Source: Planctomycetota bacterium
Lineage (GTDB): Bacteria; Planctomycetota; UBA1135; GCA-002686595
Assembly (NCBI GenBank): GCA_030746555.1
Contig: JASLMK010000007.1
Span: 1 to 42,540 of the forward strand
DNA length: 42,540 nt
Direction: 5' to 3'
Position numbers and translations under genes: made by a program. The notes below the pieces were generated by a model. It did no database searches. It saw only the letters and a program-made list of their open reading frames with translations, and was not told the DNA's origin. Positions 1-8,724 of this stretch are shown here, in pieces. Every line of letters begins with the position of its first letter. Position 1 is the stretch's first letter.

Positions 1-140
1 TGCGGGTTCTGGCGACGCAGGCGACCCTGAACGGGTCGTCGAGGAAGCCAGGTTCTCGAAAAGCGCCGCCAGGGGCCGAGAGGCCGTCGAAGACGGCCGG
101 TTGCGAAGTCTGGTGTGCGTGTTCATGAATCATCCGGGCT
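1..140. mobile_element. Truncated copy of a ~200-bp inverted-repeat element (right end)
   Basis: Bases 1-114 match 42427-42540 with a single difference (C at 55, T at 42481). The copy ends at 113-140, whose reverse complement matches 42367-42394 at 24 of 28 positions, so these are imperfect inverted termini sharing the core ATTCATGAA. Joining the left part seen at the window end to the right part seen here gives an element of about 200 bp. That is too small for a transposase, so it looks like a non-autonomous MITE-type element. It contains two perfect hairpins, 22-27 with 33-38 and 82-88 with 92-98. The termini resemble those I associate with IS1380-type elements, but this is from memory. The left 60 bp lie outside the window. 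Confidence 0.65.
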
Positions 141-276
141 AAGTGTGCCGCCAACGGTCGCCACGGGAGCGCTGCCTGCGGCATCCCAGGGGATCCCGCC
201 GAATCCCGGCAATCCGGCTTCGGTCACCGCCGGCCTGCGGCTCAGTCTCCTATCTCCAGAGACAGGAGCCTCTCCC

Positions 277-621
277 ATGAAGAAAGCCTACGACAACCAC
301 AGTGCCGACAGCTTGATCCCCTTGCTGCGCGTGATCCAGCGCGAGATCCGGGAGCGCAGCGACGCCGTCCGGATCCTGGAGAACCGCCTGCGCGCCTTCA
401 GCCTCGACCAGGCCGACAGCTCGGCCTTCCTCGCGGTGCGCGCCGAGCTCTCCAACCACCGCAGGGAGATCCGGCTCTCCAAGAAGGAGCTCGAGCGCAT
501 CGGGTGCGCCCTCGACGCCGGCCAACCCAACCGGGTGCTGATCCCCGGACGCAACGGCGAGCTCGACGCCGGGTTCAGCTGGGCCCTGGGAGACACGCGC
601 GTGCAGGCCATCATGGGCTGA
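277..621 (+). CDS. Small DUF2203-like protein
   Basis: This is a 114-residue soluble protein. The ATG at 277 is chosen because GACAGGAG lies about 9 nt upstream; the reading frame stays open further 5' but that part has no recognisable protein character. The N-terminal two thirds are charged and helical, probably a coiled coil, with the sequence KKELERIGCALD near residues 69-80. The end, GELDAGFSWALGD, recalls the C-terminal motif of DUF2203 proteins (ELERLGC, then a W/LGEP-type stretch). The match is recognised by eye and is only moderate. The function of DUF2203 is not known to me. The gene stands alone between the truncated repeat element and a strong terminator hairpin. Confidence 0.7.
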   Translation: MKKAYDNHSADSLIPLLRVIQREIRERSDAVRILENRLRAFSLDQADSSAFLAVRAELSNHRREIRLSKKELERIGCALDAGQPNRVLIPGRNGELDAGFSWALGDTRVQAIMG

Positions 622-649
622 GAAACGCCGGGAAGACACCGCCCACGAC

Positions 650-682
650 GGGGCCGCCTCGGGAGAAGCCCGGGGCGGCCCC
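650..682 (+). terminator. Terminator hairpin after the DUF2203-like gene
   Basis: A 9-bp perfect stem (650-658 with 674-682) is extended by an inner CGGG/CCCG stem (660-663 with 669-672) and closed by a 5-nt loop. It lies 28 nt after the stop at 621 and is followed by GCTTCCTT. The tail is not a pure T run, as is usual in very GC-rich genomes. Confidence 0.65.
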
Positions 683-775
683 GCTTCCTTGGCGTGTCGG
701 GCGGCGCGCCTGCGTCGGTCGGCCGTATCCCCGAGGGGGCGTCCATCCACGGTGGGAGCCCCAGCCGCGAAGAGA

Positions 776-803
776 GCGAGGGCCGCCTTGCGGCGGCCCT
801 CGC
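776..803 (-). terminator. Terminator hairpin after the EF-hand gene
   Basis: A 12-bp perfect inverted repeat (776-787 with 792-803) has a 4-nt loop. Read on the minus strand it follows the stop of the EF-hand gene by about 90 nt and continues into TCTCTTCG. It may also work on the plus strand as a second barrier after the DUF2203-like gene. Confidence 0.6.
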
Positions 804-892
804 CCGGCACTCACCCGCGCGGAGTGTGCCTCATGCAAGAAGACCGAGCGGACCGCCGCCCCCCCGGCGGCGTCCACCCGGGCGGGCGCTCG

Positions 893-2182
893 TCAGCCCC
901 CGCGTCGCTCTCCACCGTTCGAGCCGCCCACGCTGCGGGACCCGCTCGAGGCGGCCTGCCTGCGGCGCTCGGTCGCGGCCCGTTGGGCTGCGGCGCGCCG
1001 AGCCGCGGCGGCTGCGGCGGCCTGTCGGCGGCGCTCGACGGCGGCGCGCTCGGCCGCGGCGGCGGCCTGGGCGCGGCGGCGACGCTCGGCGGAGGCCCTC
1101 TCTGCGGGGGTCTGCCCTCCCCCGGCCAGGGCTGCACGTCGGCGGCGCTCGGCCTCGGCCCGCTCCGCGGGGGTCTGCCCTCCCCCGCCCGCCGCCGCAC
1201 GGCGGCGGCGCTCGGCCTCGGCTCGCTCGGCGGGAGTCTGCCCACCGCGCTCCCCGGCACCCGCCGGGTCGGAGTCGACCTGACGCGCACGGTCGAGGAG
1301 CTCGCGCTTCTTGGCCTCGAACTGGGCGCGGGTCATCTGCCCGGCCTTGGCCCGCAGCTCGAGGGCCGCGAGGGCGCGCTCGACCTTCGAGCGCGTCTGG
1401 GGGCTCAAACCCGCCATCGGGTCGCTGGAGGCGCCGGCGGAACCCGAGCCGGCTTGGGCCGCCCGCCGGGCCGCGTGTCGTTCTCGGGCCTGGGCTGCCT
1501 CGTGGGCTGCTCGCAGGCGCTCCTCGCGGGTCCCGACCGGGGCCTGGGAGCCGGCGGCGGCCGGAGCCGCGCCCGAGGCGGCGACGACGGCGCCGGCGCC
1601 GGCACTCGGCGCTCCGCCGGCCGCAGCCCGCGCACGCTCCTCGAGGCTGCGCTCGAGGGCTTGCACCTGCTCCCGGGTCATCTCACCCGCGGCGGCCCGC
1701 TCGTACAGGGCGTCCTTGGCCCGCTCCAGCTTCTTCGCGGTCGTGGAGACGGAGGCCTCGGAACCGGGCTTCTCCTGACCGGTCCCCTGCCCGCCCGAGG
1801 TGCCGGAGGCCTCAGCCGCCGCGCGCCGCGCCCGGGCCTCCTTCTGCTCGTGGGCCTTGCGCAGGGCCTGGATGCGAGCCGCCTCCCGGTCGAGCTCCGC
1901 ACCCGCCGGCCTGCGCGCGTCGAGCAGGAGCTGGCGGTAGTAGAGCAGGAACTCGTCGGAGGAGAGGTTGCGGTCCCCGTCGTGGTCGTACTTGGCGAAG
2001 ACGTCGCGGGGGATCGAGGCCCGGCTCACCTCACGGGCGTCGAGGACGCCATCCTTGTTCGTGTCGGCCGCCGCGAAGGTGCCGCGGGCGCGCCGCACGG
2101 GAGAGGTCTCCTGGGAGCGCTGGGCGGCGCCATCGGAGGCGAGCAGGGCGAGGGTCAGCAGGGGGGTGAGGAGGTGCTTCAT
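893..2182 (-). CDS. Secreted EF-hand protein with two SHOCT-like segments and R/A-rich repeats
   Basis: A 429-residue protein starting at ATG 2182, chosen because it begins with a signal peptide (residues 1-20, MKHLLTPLLTLALLASDGAA). Two canonical calcium-binding EF-hand loops follow at residues 40-51 (D, N, D, D, E ligands) and 66-77 (D, D, D, N, S, E). A charged helical linker leads to two similar segments, about 149-183 and 264-299. Each has the SHOCT-like pattern L..L...G.MTR.QFEAKKRELL. From about 313 to the end the chain is low-complexity, with three copies of GGQTPAERAEAERRRRA and then arginine/alanine helix. The protein is probably exported to the periplasm or cell surface and binds calcium; its function is unknown. 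The gene is monocistronic, divergent from the transketolase genes, and followed by a strong hairpin. Confidence 0.85.
   Translation of the reverse strand: MKHLLTPLLTLALLASDGAAQRSQETSPVRRARGTFAAADTNKDGVLDAREVSRASIPRDVFAKYDHDGDRNLSSDEFLLYYRQLLLDARRPAGAELDREAARIQALRKAHEQKEARARRAAAEASGTSGGQGTGQEKPGSEASVSTTAKKLERAKDALYERAAAGEMTREQVQALERSLEERARAAAGGAPSAGAGAVVAASGAAPAAAGSQAPVGTREERLRAAHEAAQARERHAARRAAQAGSGSAGASSDPMAGLSPQTRSKVERALAALELRAKAGQMTRAQFEAKKRELLDRARQVDSDPAGAGERGGQTPAERAEAERRRRAAAGGGGQTPAERAEAERRRRAALAGGGQTPAERASAERRRRAQAAAAAERAAVERRRQAAAAAAARRAAAQRAATERRRQAASSGSRSVGGSNGGERRGG
1050..1246 (-). repeat. In-frame tandem repeat inside the EF-hand gene
   Basis: Three consecutive units of roughly 60-66 bp each encode GGQTPAERA-EAERRRRA with small changes. 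They are followed by degenerate ERRRQAA units. The repeat keeps the frame, so its copy number could vary by slippage without breaking the gene. Confidence 0.75.
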
Positions 2183-2249
2183 CGGATCGGCCTCTCGTGC
2201 AGGCGAGGTGGGGTCTGGGGAGCCGGCGGCGCCGGATCCGCGCGAGCCG

Positions 2250-2266
2250 AGCGAGGAGCGTGCCAA
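2250..2266 (-). promoter_or_regulatory. Possible sigma-54-type promoter of the EF-hand gene
   Basis: On the minus strand the bases read TTGGCACGCTCCTCGCT. This matches the sigma-54 consensus TGGCACG-N4-TTGC except for one base in the -12 block; the GG and GC dinucleotides are kept at correct spacing. It lies about 70 nt upstream of ATG 2182. A chance match in GC-rich DNA is possible. Confidence 0.3.
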
Positions 2267-2464
2267 GGGAACGGAAACCCAGCAGGGCGGCCTGGGGGCC
2301 ACTGCGGGGGGCGGAAACCCTCCATCCTGGGCCGCTCCGCAGCCCCACGGACTTGCCGCAGGCCTCGGGCCGTCCTCTCCAGGGGACACCCGGCGGCGGC
2401 GAGCCCCGCGCACGACGACGCCGCCTCCCATGGCGCCTCGGCTTGGGAATCGCAATGGGCCCGA

Positions 2465-2493
2465 TTGCAGGCGGGGGGACGGGCCGGTACAAA
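2465..2493 (+). promoter_or_regulatory. Putative promoter of the transketolase operon
   Basis: TTGCAG (2465-2470), a 17-bp spacer and TACAAA (2488-2493) form a sigma-70-like promoter about 90 nt before ATG 2583. The rest of the 400-bp gap (2183-2582) between the divergent genes holds no convincing gene. It has two GGAAACCC direct repeats near 2275 and 2310 of unknown meaning. Confidence 0.45.
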
Positions 2494-2582
2494 CGCCGTG
2501 CAAGCCCCCTGACGGCGATCCGTTCCCGTCAACTCGCTGCGCCCTGAACCTGTCCTTGCCTGCACGCCGAGGGAGCTCCCCG

Positions 2583-3566
2583 ATGCTAGCCGAGACGAGC
2601 GAGACGACCACCGTGGACACCCCCAGCGCGAAGAAAGTCGCTACCCGGGACGCCTACGGCGAAGCCCTGGTGGAGCTGGGACGGGAGCGCGAGGACCTCG
2701 TGGTCCTCGACGCCGACCTCTCCGGTTCCACGCGCACGAAGGGCTTCTCGAAGGCCTTCCCCGAGCGCTTCTTCAACATGGGCGTCGCCGAGGCGAACAT
2801 GATGGGCACGGCGGCCGGTCTGGCGGCCATGGGCAAGACCGTCTTCGCCAGTTCCTTCGCGATGTTTGCCGCGGGCAAGGCCTGGGAGCAGATCCGCCAG
2901 TCCATCTGCATCCCCCAGCTCGACGTGAAGATCTGCGCCTCCCATGCGGGCCTCACCGTCGGAGAGGACGGCAAGTCCCACCAGATGCTGGAGGACCTCA
3001 CGATCATGGGCGTTCTGCCCCACATGACCGTGATCGTCCCGGCCGACGCCGTCGAGGCTCGCGGCGCCGTGCGCGCGGCCGCCGATCTCGACGGGCCGGT
3101 CTACGTCCGCCTGTCGCGCGCCCCCACGCCAGTCGTGCTCCCCCAGGAGCACCGTTTCGAGGTGGGCAAAGCCACCACGCTGCGGGACGGATCCGACCTC
3201 GCGATCGTCGCCTGCGGGGTGGAGGTCGGTGCGGCCTTGGATGCCGCGGCGCTCTTGACGGCCGACGGCATCGAGGCGCGGGTCATCAACATGGCGACGA
3301 TCAAGCCCCTCGACGAGGAGCTGCTGCGCCGCGCCGCCGTCGAGTGCGGTGCGGTGCTGACCGCCGAGGAACACCAGGTGCGCGGAGGGCTCGGGAGCGC
3401 CGTCAGCGACCTCCTGGCGCGCACGAGCCCGGTCCCGATGGACATGGTGGGCGTCGAGGACACCTTCGGCGAGAGCGGGCGGGCCGAGGAGCTGCTGGTG
3501 CGCTTCGGGCTCGACGCCGCTTCCCTCGCGACGCGCGCCCGCGCCCTGATGGAGAGGAAGAGCTGA
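2583..3566 (+). CDS. Transketolase, C-terminal subunit (split enzyme)
   Basis: A 327-residue protein corresponding to the pyrimidine-binding and C-terminal domains of transketolase. ATG 2583 is preceded by GGGAG. Conserved features include the region ending FNMGVAEANMMGTAAGLA, which carries the catalytic glutamate that activates thiamine diphosphate, the SHAGLTVGEDG segment and the C-terminal EEHQVRGGLGSAV. With the next gene product it should form an enzyme that transfers two-carbon ketol units in the non-oxidative pentose phosphate pathway. Split transketolases of about 620 residues in total are known in many bacteria and archaea. The next gene starts 2 nt downstream. The order, C-terminal half first, is the reverse of the usual one. 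Confidence 0.92.
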   Translation: MLAETSETTTVDTPSAKKVATRDAYGEALVELGREREDLVVLDADLSGSTRTKGFSKAFPERFFNMGVAEANMMGTAAGLAAMGKTVFASSFAMFAAGKAWEQIRQSICIPQLDVKICASHAGLTVGEDGKSHQMLEDLTIMGVLPHMTVIVPADAVEARGAVRAAADLDGPVYVRLSRAPTPVVLPQEHRFEVGKATTLRDGSDLAIVACGVEVGAALDAAALLTADGIEARVINMATIKPLDEELLRRAAVECGAVLTAEEHQVRGGLGSAVSDLLARTSPVPMDMVGVEDTFGESGRAEELLVRFGLDAASLATRARALMERKS

Positions 3567-3568
3567 GG

Positions 3569-4396
3569 ATGGCGCTGACCCCCGACCGAAAACGTGACAT
3601 CGAACGGGCCGCCCGCCGCGTCCGGATCGACACGATCGAGATGACCCACGCCGCCAAGTGCGGGCACCCCGGCGGTCCCCTGGGGATGGCGGACTTCATG
3701 GCCACGCTGTTCATGGCCCACCTGCGCCTGGACGGCGAGACCCTCCACGATCCCGACCGCGACCGCTTGGTGCTCGGCAACGGACACACCTGCGCCGGCC
3801 TGTACTCCCTGCTCTCCCAGAAGGGCCTCTTCCCTCCCGAGCTGCTGGCGACCTTCCGCAAGCTGGGCTCGCCCCTTCAGGGACACCCCCACCGCAACCC
3901 CGAGCTGGGGATCGACATGAGCACCGGGAGCCTGGGAAACGGACTCTCGGTGGGTGTCGGCATGGCCCTGGCCGCGCGCCTCAACGGCTGGAGCTCTCGC
4001 ATCTACGTCGCGTCCTCGGACGGAGAGAGCCAGGAGGGGCAGATCTGGGAGGCGGCCACGAGCGCCGCCCATTACGGCCTGTCCAACCTGTGCGTCCTGG
4101 TCGACTTCAACAACATCCAGATCGACGGTGTGATGCGCGAGGTGATGGACGTCCGCGACCTGCGCGCGAAGTACGAGGCCTTCGGGTGGCACGCGGTCGA
4201 CGTCGACGGCCACGACATCGATGCGGTCGACGGTGCGCTGTGCGAAGCACGCGAGACGGACGACCGGCCCAGCGCCATCATCTGCCACACGACCCTGGGC
4301 AAGGGCGTGTCGTTCATGGAGAACGAAGCCGGCTGGCACGGCGTGGCTCCGGACGACGAACAGGCGACCCGGGCTCTGGCCGAGCTGGGCGTCTAG
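3569..4396 (+). CDS. Transketolase, N-terminal (ThDP-binding) subunit
   Basis: A 275-residue protein matching the N-terminal domain of transketolase. ATG 3569 lies 2 nt after the stop of the C-terminal subunit, with GAGGAAGAGCTGAGG as ribosome-binding region. Visible motifs are the substrate and cofactor stretch CGHPGGPLGMADF, GNGHTCAGLYSLL, STGSLGNGLSVGVGMA, and the ThDP/Mg motif SDGESQEGQ...DFNN, in which the usual GDG is SDG. The late LGKGVSFMEN stretch is also typical. It pairs with the preceding gene as the two halves of one enzyme. Close spacing suggests coupled translation and equal dosage. Confidence 0.93.
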   Translation: MALTPDRKRDIERAARRVRIDTIEMTHAAKCGHPGGPLGMADFMATLFMAHLRLDGETLHDPDRDRLVLGNGHTCAGLYSLLSQKGLFPPELLATFRKLGSPLQGHPHRNPELGIDMSTGSLGNGLSVGVGMALAARLNGWSSRIYVASSDGESQEGQIWEAATSAAHYGLSNLCVLVDFNNIQIDGVMREVMDVRDLRAKYEAFGWHAVDVDGHDIDAVDGALCEARETDDRPSAIICHTTLGKGVSFMENEAGWHGVAPDDEQATRALAELGV

Positions 4397-4399
4397 GAG

Positions 4400-4408
4400 G
4401 GCTACAAT
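4400..4408 (+). promoter_or_regulatory. Extended -10 promoter GGCTACAAT, probably leaderless
   Basis: GGCTACAAT ends 7 nt before ATG 4416, so transcription would begin at or next to the A of the start codon. The same motif appears before several other genes in the window. It would give an internal promoter between the transketolase pair and the S41 peptidase gene. Confidence 0.5.
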
Positions 4409-4415
4409 CCCCGCC

Positions 4416-5747
4416 ATGAGCGGACGGGGACACCACAGACGCCGGGCGGGCGCTTGGAGCGCCGGCCCGGTCGTGTTCGGCGCCGCCCTGGGGATGGTCG
4501 CCCTGGCGCTCATCCAGGCCCTGCTGCCCAGCCGCGAGCCCGACGACGTGGTCCACTACCGCGAGGTTCGCCGCTTCGTGCTCGACCACTTCGTGAGGGA
4601 CGTCGACCCCGACCAGCTCGTGGAGGACGCCCTCGAGGGGATGCTGGCGAACCTCGACGAGTACTCCCGCTACTACGGCCAGGCCGAGTCGGTGCGGGTC
4701 GATCGCGAGACCCGCGGGCGCTTCACCGGGATCGGCGTCGTCTTCCGCGCACCCGTGGCCGCGGGGCAAGTCCTCTTCCCGGTCCCCGGCGGACCGGCGG
4801 AGACGGCCGGCCTCCAGGTCGGAGACACCCTGATCTCGATCGACGGTGAGCCCGTCGCAGCCGGCGACGAGCGTGCCCTGCGAGAGCGCCTGCGCGGGGA
4901 GCCGCGCTCGGAGGTCCTCCTGGGGGTGCGCGGGCTCGACGGAAGCGAGCGAGAGCACCGGGTCGTGCGCCAGTCCCTCGTCGACCCGACGGTGCGCCAC
5001 GTGAGGCTGGCGGACGAGGAGCGAGCGATCGGTTACGTCTTCGTGTCCTCCTTCAGCCGCGAGACCGGCGGGGAGTTCGACGAGGCCTGCGAGTGGCTGG
5101 CCGACGCGGGCATGCAAGGGCTCATCCTCGACCTGCGCGACAACCCCGGAGGGGTCTTGGAGGGCGCGGTGGACCTCGCCCGCCGCTTCATCCCCGAGGG
5201 CGTGATCGTCTCCACCGAAGGGCGCGGGGCTCCGGAGGTGCTGCGGGCGGACCCCGGCGCGGCCCGGCTGGAGGGGATGCCCTTGGTGGTCTTGGTCGAC
5301 GGCGGCTCGGCCAGCGCCAGCGAGGTGCTGGCTGGCGCCCTGCAGGACCACCGCGTCGCCGTCGTCCTGGGGGAGCCGACCCACGGCAAGGGAGTCGTGC
5401 AGACGATTCGGCGATACGACGAGCGCGGGACGATCGCCAAGGTGACCACCTCCTACTTCTACACGCCCTCCCACCGCAACCTGGAGCGGGACCCCGCCGA
5501 GGGGCGGGAGTGGGGGATCATGCCCGACTTCGAGGTCACGCTCAGCGACGAGCAGCGGGCGCGGGTGCTGCGCTTCCTCTTGCGCTACGGCCCGCCGCGG
5601 GAACTCGTGGCCCGGCTGCGGGCCTGGGAGGAGGCCGAGGGGGTCGCCCTGCTCGACGAGCACCCGGTCGATCCCCAGCTGGACGCGGCCTTGGCCCTCC
5701 TGCGAGGCGAGCGGACGGAGTGGTTCGACGAGGAGGCGCCCCGTTGA
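4416..5747 (+). CDS. S41 family C-terminal processing peptidase
   Basis: A 443-residue membrane-anchored serine protease. A basic N-terminus precedes one membrane segment (about residues 18-40). An N-terminal helical part with LDEYSRYY follows, then a PDZ domain (about 95-175, with [13 protein letters not shown]), then the S41 protease domain. The catalytic serine is in [11 protein letters not shown] (near residue 298) and the lysine in THGKGVVQT (near 325). LDLRDNPGG is the usual oxyanion-side motif. Such Ctp/Prc enzymes trim or degrade exported proteins from their C-termini in the periplasm. The gene ends overlapping the TTG start of tsaD. ATG 4416 is favoured by the promoter 7 nt upstream, although the frame is open earlier. 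Confidence 0.92.
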   Translation: MSGRGHHRRRAGAWSAGPVVFGAALGMVALALIQALLPSREPDDVVHYREVRRFVLDHFVRDVDPDQLVEDALEGMLANLDEYSRYYGQAESVRVDRETRGRFTGIGVVFRAPVAAGQVLFPVPGGPAETAGLQVGDTLISIDGEPVAAGDERALRERLRGEPRSEVLLGVRGLDGSEREHRVVRQSLVDPTVRHVRLADEERAIGYVFVSSFSRETGGEFDEACEWLADAGMQGLILDLRDNPGGVLEGAVDLARRFIPEGVIVSTEGRGAPEVLRADPGAARLEGMPLVVLVDGGSASASEVLAGALQDHRVAVVLGEPTHGKGVVQTIRRYDERGTIAKVTTSYFYTPSHRNLERDPAEGREWGIMPDFEVTLSDEQRARVLRFLLRYGPPRELVARLRAWEEAEGVALLDEHPVDPQLDAALALLRGERTEWFDEEAPR

Positions 5748-6760
5748 GCGAGCGCATCCTGGGGATCGAGACGTCCTGCGACGAGACGGCAGCGGCAGTC
5801 GTTCGGGGAGGTCGCGAGGTCCTCTCCTCGGTGGTCCACAGCCAGATCGACGAGCACGCCGAGTACGGCGGCGTGGTCCCCGAGATCGCCGGGCGCTCAC
5901 ACCTGCGAGAGCTGACGGGGATCGCAGACCGCGCCCTGGAGGAGGCCGGACTCGGCCTGGAGGACCTCGACGCCGTCGCGGTCACGACGCGCCCGGGACT
6001 GATCGGCTCGCTCCTGGTGGGGGTCTCGACGGCCAAGGGCCTGGCCTACGGCACCGGCCTCCCCCTGGTCGGCGTCCACCACATCGAGGCCCACGTGTAC
6101 GCGGCGACCATGGAGTGCGAGAGCGCTCCCTACCCGTGCATCGCCCTAGTGGTCTCGGGCGGCCACACCGCCCTCTACCGCGCCGAGAGCCCGCTGGAGC
6201 ACACCCTGTTGGCCTCCACCCTCGACGACGCGGCCGGCGAGGCCTTCGACAAGGTGGCCTGGCTGCTCGGCCTGCCCTACCCCGGCGGCCCCTCTGTCAG
6301 CGCCCTGGCCCGGGAAGGGCGACCCGACGCGATCGCCTTCCCCCGCTATCGCGCGGCGGACGGCGGAGGTGGCTTCTCGTTCAGTGGCCTCAAGACCGCG
6401 GTCCTCTACCACCTGCGCGGGGGGGACGCCCTGGCGCCGACACCCCCACCCGAACGGATCACAGACCGTGCAGACGTGGCGGCCTCGTTCGAGCAGGCGG
6501 TCGTAGACTCGCTCGTGGACGAGACCTTCAGGGCCGCGGGCCGGGAGGAGCTGGATACGATCCTGGTGGCCGGCGGCGTCGCCTGCAACCGACGCCTGCG
6601 CGAGGAGATGACCCGCCGCGGCTCGGAGGACGGCAGGACGGTCGTGTTCCCCTCCCCCGCCTACTGCACCGACAACGCCGTCATGATCGCCGGCCTGGGG
6701 ACCGAGCTCCTGCGAGCCGGGCGCACCTGCGGCTGGGACCTGGACGCCAGTCCGCGCTGA
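5744..6760 (+). CDS. tsaD: tRNA N6-threonylcarbamoyladenosine transferase TsaD
   Basis: A 338-residue ASKHA-fold enzyme that transfers the threonylcarbamoyl group to A37 of ANN-decoding tRNAs, normally with TsaB and TsaE. The sequence opens [16 protein letters not shown] and contains the metal-binding HHIEAH, the nucleotide loops [10 protein letters not shown] and [12 protein letters not shown], and the metal ligand in [10 protein letters not shown]. The start is TTG 5744, with AGGAGG 8 nt upstream and a 4-bp TTGA overlap with the S41 gene; no ATG fits the conserved N-terminus. No tsaB, tsaC or tsaE lies in the window. Length is normal for the family. Confidence 0.96.
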   Translation: MSERILGIETSCDETAAAVVRGGREVLSSVVHSQIDEHAEYGGVVPEIAGRSHLRELTGIADRALEEAGLGLEDLDAVAVTTRPGLIGSLLVGVSTAKGLAYGTGLPLVGVHHIEAHVYAATMECESAPYPCIALVVSGGHTALYRAESPLEHTLLASTLDDAAGEAFDKVAWLLGLPYPGGPSVSALAREGRPDAIAFPRYRAADGGGGFSFSGLKTAVLYHLRGGDALAPTPPPERITDRADVAASFEQAVVDSLVDETFRAAGREELDTILVAGGVACNRRLREEMTRRGSEDGRTVVFPSPAYCTDNAVMIAGLGTELLRAGRTCGWDLDASPR

Positions 6761-6774
6761 GCGTCGATCCCAGC

Positions 6775-6783
6775 GGCTACAAT
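6775..6783 (+). promoter_or_regulatory. Extended -10 promoter GGCTACAAT before larB
   Basis: An identical GGCTACAAT lies in the 27-bp gap after tsaD, ending 4 nt before GTG 6788. It would let larB-carA be transcribed separately from tsaD, with no or almost no leader. Confidence 0.45.
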
Positions 6784-6787
6784 CCCC

Positions 6788-7575
6788 GTGCGCCGCCGCT
6801 GCGACGCCCCCCCGACCTTGGACACCAAAGAGCTCACGAGAGTCCTGGAAGCCGTGCGGGCGGGGACCCTCGACGTCTCCGCGGGGATCGAGCGCCTGTC
6901 GGGGTGCGGCGAGCTCGACCTGGGGCACACCCGCCTGGACATCGGGCGCGCGGTGCGGTGCGGCCACCCCGAGGTGGTCTACGGCGAGGGCAAGACCCCG
7001 CAACAGGTGCTGGAGATCGCCCGCGCCGCCCTCGCCGCCCACGACCGCCTCCTGGTCACGCGCGCGAGCGAAGAGACTGCCGCCCTGCTCACCGCCGAGC
7101 TCGACCGGGCCCGCCACCACGAGCTGGCCCGCGCGGTGACCGTCGAGCTCGACGAGCCGGCCGCGGAGGGCTCGGTCGTCGTCGTCTGCGCGGGCACCTC
7201 CGACCTGCCGGTCGCCGAGGAGGCCGCCGTGACCGCACGGATGCTCGGCGCCCGGGTCGAGACCCTCTCCGACGTGGGCGTCGCCGGCCTGCACCGCCTG
7301 CTCGCCCACGTCGACCGCCTGCGCACGGCGCGCGCCCTGGTGGTCGTGGCGGGGATGGAGGGCGCCCTGCCCAGCGTCGTCGCCGGGCTCGTGGACCGCC
7401 CCGTCATCGCCGTGCCCACCTCGGTCGGCTACGGCGCGTCCCTGGGGGGCATCGCCGCCCTGCTCGCCATGCTCAACTCCTGCGCGGCGGGAGTTTCGGT
7501 GGTCAACATCGACAACGGCTTCGGCGCCGGTTATCAAGCGGCCCAGATCAACCGCACAGCCATGGTCACGACAGC

Positions 7576-7579
<4 letters not shown>
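6788..7579 (+). CDS. larB: LarB-type nickel-pincer cofactor carboxylase/hydrolase
   Basis: A protein of 263 residues if started at GTG 6788. A TTG at 6818 would give 253 residues beginning [10 protein letters not shown], which fits the usual LarB N-terminus better, so the start is uncertain. The N-terminal part is the typical LarB extension and the C-terminal half is an AIR-carboxylase (PurE-like) domain. Motifs include [44 protein letters not shown] and [17 protein letters not shown]. LarB carboxylates and hydrolyses nicotinic acid adenine dinucleotide as the first step to the nickel-pincer cofactor of lactate racemase-type enzymes. larC, larE and larA are not in the window. ATGA overlap joins it to carA, an unexpected partner. 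Confidence 0.9.
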
Positions 7580-8709
<1,130 letters not shown>

Positions 8710-8724
8710 GACTCCGGCGGCGCC

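Noticed and set aside
504..1283. Long plus-strand open frames opposite the EF-hand gene.
   Set aside because: They are arginine/proline/alanine-rich antisense translations of a GC-rich repetitive gene, with no domain or ribosome-binding site.
4314..5900. A 528-codon minus-strand open frame over the S41 peptidase and tsaD genes.
   Set aside because: Both plus-strand genes have complete, conserved motifs. The antisense frame has no recognisable domain and arises from high GC content.
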